Of a stretch of DNA of 8,319 bases, positions 4,456-8,319 are shown piece after piece. The notes beneath the pieces were generated by a model. It had not been told where the DNA came from. It worked only from the letters and a program-made list of their open reading frames with translations, and did no database searches. The translations under genes were made by a program, and so were the position numbers. Each line of letters starts with the position of its first letter. Position 1 is the stretch's first letter. The stretch comes from CAZRHH01 sp964599885 (GTDB taxonomy: Bacteria > Chloroflexota > Dehalococcoidia > DSTF01 > JACRBR01), in assembly GCA_964599885.1 (NCBI GenBank), contig CAZRHH010000108.1, positions 1 to 8,319 on the forward strand. The letters are read 5' to 3'.

Positions 4456-5991
4456 ATGGATTACGACGACGCGCTGAGGTGGTTGCTGACGCTGCCGGAT
4501 TTCGAGCGGACGGGTGGGTTCGAGGCGCGCACTGATACGTCGCTGATGCTGGCGCTGCTGGAAGCGCTCGGGCGGCCACATGCGGGGCGGGCGACGGTGC
4601 ACATCGCCGGGTCCAAGGGCAAAGGCAGCACCGGCGCGATGATCGAGGCGGTGCTGCGGGCGTCGGGTACACGCACGGGCTACTACATCAGCCCGCATCT
4701 GCATCGCTGGAACGAACGCATCCGCATCGACGGCGAACCGATCGCGCGCGAGGGCTTCGGCGCGGCGATGGATGTCGTACGCGCCGCGATGGACATCGTA
4801 CAGGTCGCGATGCCGGAGCGGCGGTTCGTGGCGTTCGATGCGCTGACGGCGGCGGCGTTCGTCGCGTTTCGGGATGCGGGCGTGGATGTGCAGATCGTCG
4901 AGGTGGGGCTCGGGGGGACGTTGGATCCGACGAACGTTTTCCATGCGATTGAGGGCGAGGGTTCACCACAGAGGCACAGAGGCACGGAGGGTGGGGGAGG
5001 TCGGACGTCGGAAGTCGGAGGACGGGGAACAGAGAGCATAGAACAGAGAACAGAAGAGGAAGAACAGCGCGCAGAGCAGAGAACAGATGACGAAATAGCT
5101 GCGCGGAGTGATGTGGTGGTGATTGCGCCGATCAGTTTGGAGCATACGGCGGTGCTGGGGGCGACGATTCCCGAGATTGCGGGGCAGAAGGCGGGGATTA
5201 TCACGCGGGGGTGTGTGGTGGTCGCTGCGCCGCAGCGCGAGTCGGCGCTCGACGTGGTGCATGCGGTGGCGGAAGAGCGCGGAGCGAGCGTCATCGAAGT
5301 GGCGGCGGTGTGCCAGCTGGCGCGGACGCGCATGCAGGCCGAAGTGCAGGACTTCAAGCTGAAGACGCACGTGGGCGAAGCGGGCGCGATCGAGGCGACG
5401 TACACGGCGAAGCTGCCGCTGGCGGGGCGTCATCAGCTCGATAACGCGGCGACGGCGATTGTTGCGTGCGAGGAGCTGGAGCGGCGCGCGGGGCGCACGC
5501 TCGATCCGGGGGCGGTGACGCGCGGGTTGGGTGCGCTGGTGTGGCCGGGGCGCATCGAAGTGTTGCGCCGCTCGCCGCTGTTCATCGTCGACGGCGCGCA
5601 CAACGGCGACTCGACGAAGCGGCTCGTCGTCGCGCTGCGCGAACACTTCTCGCTGTCGCAGGCGACGTTCCTGTTTGGCACGCTCGCCGGTAAGGATGTC
5701 GATGCGATGGCTGCGGCGGTGGCACCGATGGCGGCGGATGTGTTCGTCACGGCGTGGCCGCATGCACGCGCGGCGGACCCGGCGACTCTCGCTGCGGCGG
5801 TTCGCGCGATCGACGTTCCGGTCACGACGTTCGCGGCTCTCGGCGACGCGATCGAAGCTGCCACGGCTGGCGCGGGGCAGCGCGGCGCGGTTGTGGCGTT
5901 CGGTTCGATCGCGTTCGTGGCGGCAGTGCGCGAATACCTGCTCGGCATCGAATCAGATATGATCAGACTGCAAACGACGCAGGGCGCGTGA
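4456..5991 (+). CDS. folC: Bifunctional folylpolyglutamate/dihydrofolate synthase (Mur ligase family) with low-complexity insertion
   Basis: FolC adds glutamate to folates (and in many bacteria to dihydropteroate) using ATP, in the cytoplasm. Motifs in order: N-terminal LLTLPDFER (11-18), P-loop AGSKGKGSTG (51-60), SPHL..WNERI (79-89), EVGLGGTLDPTNV (149-161), SLEHTAVLG (227-235), QKAGII (244-249, with the lysine that is usually carbamylated), GRHQLDNAATAI (324-335), WPGRIEVL (363-370) and DGAHN (379-383). The protein is 511 aa against about 420-440 usual. The excess is mainly one block, about residues 168-215, between DPTNV and the SDVVVIAPISLEH strand. There it has Arg/Glu/Gln/Gly-rich sequence with no counterpart in the family (see the repeat at 4961-5098). 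The rest looks intact, so the enzyme may still work with a floppy loop. The ATG at 4456 fits the family N-terminus, though no clear Shine-Dalgarno precedes it. fabF follows 34 bp downstream. Confidence 0.92.
   Translation: MDYDDALRWLLTLPDFERTGGFEARTDTSLMLALLEALGRPHAGRATVHIAGSKGKGSTGAMIEAVLRASGTRTGYYISPHLHRWNERIRIDGEPIAREGFGAAMDVVRAAMDIVQVAMPERRFVAFDALTAAAFVAFRDAGVDVQIVEVGLGGTLDPTNVFHAIEGEGSPQRHRGTEGGGGRTSEVGGRGTESIEQRTEEEEQRAEQRTDDEIAARSDVVVIAPISLEHTAVLGATIPEIAGQKAGIITRGCVVVAAPQRESALDVVHAVAEERGASVIEVAAVCQLARTRMQAEVQDFKLKTHVGEAGAIEATYTAKLPLAGRHQLDNAATAIVACEELERRAGRTLDPGAVTRGLGALVWPGRIEVLRRSPLFIVDGAHNGDSTKRLVVALREHFSLSQATFLFGTLAGKDVDAMAAAVAPMAADVFVTAWPHARAADPATLAAAVRAIDVPVTTFAALGDAIEAATAGAGQRGAVVAFGSIAFVAAVREYLLGIESDMIRLQTTQGA
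4961..5098. repeat. In-frame low-complexity insert inside folC
   Basis: About 138 bp (46 codons) in three modules: 3 x 8 bp cacagagg-type (4967-4990), 3 x 7 bp gtcgga-type (5000-5020), and a purine-rich run with gaacag at 5027, 5041, 5048, 5062 and 5081. The codon pattern is unlike the rest of folC: it lacks the strong G/C third position and is A+G-rich on the plus strand. The boundaries are judged from where family-like protein sequence stops and resumes, so they are accurate to perhaps 10 bases. Confidence 0.8.
5935..5963 (+). promoter_or_regulatory. Possible internal promoter before fabF (weak)
   Basis: TATGAT at 5958-5963 is a good -10-like hexamer in an otherwise GC-rich stretch, about 60 bases before the fabF start. 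At a 17-base spacing the -35 would be TACCTG, a poor match. It lies in the 3' end of folC, so fabF could be read both from folC and from here. Confidence 0.2.
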
Positions 5992-6025
5992 GCCCTTAGC
6001 GGGGCCAAACAACGGGAAAGAGCGC

Positions 6026-7288
6026 ATGAACAACGGCTCGAACGGCCGCCGCCGCGTCGTGATCACGGGCATGGGCACCGTCAACCCGCTCGGTAACAAC
6101 GTCGCTGATTTCTGGGAGGGCGCGATCGCCGCGAAGTCGGGCGTGGGCTGGCTGACGCAGGTGGACTCCAGCAATTACGACATTCATATCGCCGGCGAAG
6201 TCAAAGACTTCACGCCGGAAGACTTCATCGATCGCAAGGAGGCGCGACGGATGGCGCGCTTCTCGCATCTGGCGCTCGGCGCCGCGCACGAAGCCGTGAC
6301 CACGTCGAAGATCGATCTTGCCCACGAGGATCCGTACCGGGTCGGCGTGCTGTTCGGCAACGGCATGGGCGGGTACCCCGATACGGACCAGGCCGTGAAG
6401 GACATTGTGCGCACGCAAGGGAAGCGCATCGACCCGTTCTACATGGTGAAGATGCTGCCAAATATGGCGGCTGCCCAGGTCGCCATGCAGTACGGCGCGA
6501 AGGGCTACAACGCGACGATCTCGACGGCATGCGCTTCGGCGGGCAACGCGATGGGCGAGGCGCTGGAGATGATCCGCTCCGGCCGCGCCGACGTGATGCT
6601 GACGGGCGGCACCGAGGCAGGCCTTTCGGAACTGGGACTGGCGGCTTTTCAGGTGATGCGCGCGCTCTCCAGCAGCAACGACCCGCCGGAAAAGGCGAGC
6701 CGCCCGTTCGACTCGAAGCGCGACGGCTTCATCTCGTCCGAGGGCGCGGCGGTGTTCGTCATCGAATCGCTCGAACACGCGCAGGCGCGCGGCGCGACGA
6801 TTCTCGCCGAACTGGCGGGGTACGGCTGTACGTCGGACGCGCACCACGTTGTCGTGCCGGTCGAAGACGGCGAGACGACGGCCGCGGCGATGACGCTGGC
6901 ACTCAAGGACGCCGGTGTGACGGCGGGCGACGTCGACTACATCAACGCGCACGGCACGTCGACACAGATGAACGACAAGTACGAGACGGTGGCGATGAAG
7001 CGCGCCATGGGCGAGTTCGCGTACCAGATCCCGATCAGTTCGACGAAATCGCAGATCGGTCACACGCTGGGCGCATCGGCGGCGATCGAGTCGGTCGTCT
7101 GCGTGCAGTCGATCCTCACCGGTTGGGCGCCGCCGACGATCAACCAGGAGTACCCGGACCCGGACTGCGATCTCGATTACATCCCGAACGAGGCGCGTAA
7201 CATCGGCGACGTGAACGTTGTGCTGAAGAACAGCTTCGGGTTCGGCGGCCAGAACGCCTGCCTCGTCTTCAAGAAGTTCGTGGCCTAA
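6026..7288 (+). CDS. fabF: Beta-ketoacyl-[ACP] synthase II
   Basis: FabF condenses malonyl-ACP with a growing acyl-ACP in type II fatty-acid elongation, in the cytoplasm. The 420-aa length is normal. The thiolase-fold landmarks are present: N-terminal RRVVITGMGTVNPLG (9-23), catalytic Cys169 in STACASAGNAMGEAL, GGTEA (194-198), RPFDSKRDGFISSEGAA (226-242), first catalytic His309 in NAHGTST, Lys341 and second His346 in KSQIGHTLGA, and the C-terminal NSFGFGGQNA (402-411). Cys-His-His fits an elongating KAS I/II enzyme, not KAS III. The start is ATG at 6026, with a purine-rich GGGAAAGAG a few bases upstream that serves as a modest ribosome binding site. It lies 34 bp after folC. Its TAA stop shares one base with the ATG of the next gene (TAATG), so translation of the two is probably coupled. 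No acyl carrier protein gene is in the window. Confidence 0.95.
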   Translation: MNNGSNGRRRVVITGMGTVNPLGNNVADFWEGAIAAKSGVGWLTQVDSSNYDIHIAGEVKDFTPEDFIDRKEARRMARFSHLALGAAHEAVTTSKIDLAHEDPYRVGVLFGNGMGGYPDTDQAVKDIVRTQGKRIDPFYMVKMLPNMAAAQVAMQYGAKGYNATISTACASAGNAMGEALEMIRSGRADVMLTGGTEAGLSELGLAAFQVMRALSSSNDPPEKASRPFDSKRDGFISSEGAAVFVIESLEHAQARGATILAELAGYGCTSDAHHVVVPVEDGETTAAAMTLALKDAGVTAGDVDYINAHGTSTQMNDKYETVAMKRAMGEFAYQIPISSTKSQIGHTLGASAAIESVVCVQSILTGWAPPTINQEYPDPDCDLDYIPNEARNIGDVNVVLKNSFGFGGQNACLVFKKFVA

Positions 7289-8205
7289 TGCGCGTCCTCG
7301 TCACGGGCGGCGCGGGATTCATCGGCTCGGCCGTCACGCACATGCTGCTCACCGAACAGCACGAAGTGACGGTACTCGACAATCTCTCGAAGGGCTTCCG
7401 CTCACTCGTACCGGAAGGCGCCCGCTTTATCGAGGGCGATCTCGCCGACGAGGAGAACCTGCCCGAGTGGCTGCGCGGCCACGACGCCGTCATTCACATG
7501 GCGGCATTCATCGAAGTCGCGCGCTCGGTCGAACAGCCGCTCTTGTTCGCCGAGAACAACATCATCAATTCGGTGCGACTGCTCGATGCGATGCACCGCT
7601 CCGACGTCGGCAAGATCGTCTTCTCGTCGAGCGCGACGGTGTATGGCACGCCGCAGACCTTGCCAATCCGTGAGGCCGATCCGCTCGGTGCACAATCGAA
7701 CCCGTACGGCGCGTCGAAGGTATCGACCGAGGCGTTCGTCGCGACGTACAACCAGCTCTATGGCATGGACGCGACGATCCTGCGCTACTTCAACCCGTAC
7801 GGCCCGAACGAACTGCACGAGCCGGAAACGCACGCCATCCCGAATTTCATCCGCGCCGCGCTCGAAAAGCGGCCGATTCCGCTGTACTGGAACGGCGAGC
7901 AGGTGCGCGACTTCATCTACGTCGACGATCTCGCTCGCGCGCACACCGCTGTGCTCGGGCTGAGCGGCCTCGACTATTACAACGTCGGCTCCGAAACCGG
8001 CAGCAAGATGATCGACATCGTCCGGGCGATCACCGACATCGTCGGCTACGACGTGCCGGTCGAGGATCTCGGCGAGCGTGCTGGTGATGTGCCGGCGACG
8101 TACGCGTCATCGGAGAAGCTGATCACCGCGACCGAGTGGCGCGCGCAGACGTCGTTGCGCGACGGGCTTGAGCGGACGATCGAGTGGTTTCGGTTGGGTC
8201 GCTGA
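7288..8205 (+). CDS. galE: NAD-dependent epimerase of the extended SDR family, UDP-glucose 4-epimerase-like
   Basis: This is a 305-aa cytoplasmic sugar-nucleotide enzyme. The N-terminal Rossmann motif TGGAGFIG (6-13) and Asp31 in VLDNL bind NAD. D51 in EGDLAD is the usual adenine-contact position. SSSATVYG (113-120) and Y140-x3-K144 (YGASK) form the Ser-Tyr-Lys catalytic set. RYFNPYGP (167-173), YWNGEQVRDFIYVDD (200-214) and YNVGSE (231-236) are typical of GalE/NDP-sugar epimerases. The most likely reaction is interconversion of UDP-glucose and UDP-galactose (or the N-acetyl forms) for cell-surface polysaccharide. However, RYFN is followed by PYGP, not the VAGA of classical GalE, so substrate and even reaction (epimerase or dehydratase) are open. 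The symbol is therefore tentative. The start overlaps the fabF stop by one base, which supports a shared transcript. No terminator is visible after the TGA. Confidence 0.85.
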   Translation: MRVLVTGGAGFIGSAVTHMLLTEQHEVTVLDNLSKGFRSLVPEGARFIEGDLADEENLPEWLRGHDAVIHMAAFIEVARSVEQPLLFAENNIINSVRLLDAMHRSDVGKIVFSSSATVYGTPQTLPIREADPLGAQSNPYGASKVSTEAFVATYNQLYGMDATILRYFNPYGPNELHEPETHAIPNFIRAALEKRPIPLYWNGEQVRDFIYVDDLARAHTAVLGLSGLDYYNVGSETGSKMIDIVRAITDIVGYDVPVEDLGERAGDVPATYASSEKLITATEWRAQTSLRDGLERTIEWFRLGR

Positions 8206-8273
8206 GTTGTGGCGGGTGGTCGCTGGGCGGGGGCGGGAGCGTTGATGCCTGCGCCGATGAACGGGCGTTGCAC

Positions 8274-8319
8274 GACGCGCGGCCTCACCCCCCGGCCCCC
8301 TCTCCAAATTCTTGGAGAG
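8274..8319. repeat. Dispersed intergenic repeat, cut by the window end
   Basis: A pyrimidine-rich cctcaccccccggccccc leads into a perfect hairpin CTCTCCAA-ATTC-TTGGAGAG (8300-8319). The hairpin finishes exactly at the last base, so the element probably continues outside. I recognise this style (ctcacccc, ctctcc, hairpin, ggagag) as a recurrent Chloroflexota intergenic repeat. It could also act as a terminator-like structure for the epimerase transcript, but no T-run is visible. Bases 8206-8273 show nothing I can name. Confidence 0.55.

Noticed and set aside
4961..5098. folC insert as an intein, intron or CRISPR-like array
   Set aside because: It is far too short for an intein or group I/II intron, has no splice motifs, and its repeats are 7-8 bp without spacers.
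4258..5763. Minus-strand frames over folC, including one that reads the insert as a hydrophobic Leu/Cys/Phe stretch
   Set aside because: The hydrophobic stretch is only the complement of the purine-rich repeat. The rest is an Arg/His-rich shadow of folC.
5996..7063. Long minus-strand open frame (355 codons) opposite fabF
   Set aside because: It lies exactly over a strongly conserved plus-strand gene, is Arg/His-rich with no recognisable motif, and is the usual antisense shadow in GC-rich DNA.

Overview
This 8.3 kb GC-rich window has the look of a bacterial chromosome segment. I lean towards Chloroflexota (Dehalococcoidia-like). That rests on the overall character of the genes and on the many short intergenic repeats of a kind I associate with that phylum. 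It is an impression, not a marker-based placement.

Layout: (1) 1-327 holds the probable C-terminal end of a plus-strand gene (stop at 112-114), then a gene-free stretch with an imperfect ~96 bp tandem duplication and small hairpins. (2) 328-2204 is read leftwards: a 94-aa protein of unknown function is coupled to a 2'-5' RNA ligase-type phosphoesterase, then a repeat-filled gap of about 280 bp, then a 206-aa protein of unknown function with two similar halves. (3) 2342-3365 is read rightwards: a small antibiotic-biosynthesis-monooxygenase-fold protein and a pentapeptide/DinB protein. (4) 3370-4235 is read leftwards: a small conserved protein (DUF6855-like) and a 5'-truncated remnant of an isocitrate lyase/PEP mutase-family gene. 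(5) 4456-8205 is a rightward cluster of folC, fabF and a galE-like epimerase. folC and fabF are 34 bp apart, and fabF and the epimerase share one base. (6) 8206-8319 is non-coding and ends inside another repeat.

The only clearly metabolic unit is the last cluster: folylpolyglutamate (or dihydrofolate) synthase, the fatty-acid elongation condensing enzyme, and a nucleotide-sugar epimerase. The other genes are small accessory or housekeeping-like proteins with no obvious shared pathway.

Two signals stand out. First, folC carries about 46 in-frame codons of low-complexity sequence: 3 x 8 bp, then 3 x 7 bp, then a purine-rich run of 'gaacag' units. This has the character of intergenic filler DNA, yet it sits inside a conserved enzyme without breaking the frame, next to an active-site segment. 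Second, at least six short hairpins across the window all end in CTAC on the plus strand, so on the minus strand they read as GTAG followed by a hairpin. That is the architecture of REP sequences handled by RAYT (REP-associated tyrosine transposase) proteins. They lie at or just past gene ends, and one sits at the break of the truncated lyase gene. I see no CRISPR array, tRNA, rRNA or complete transposase gene.
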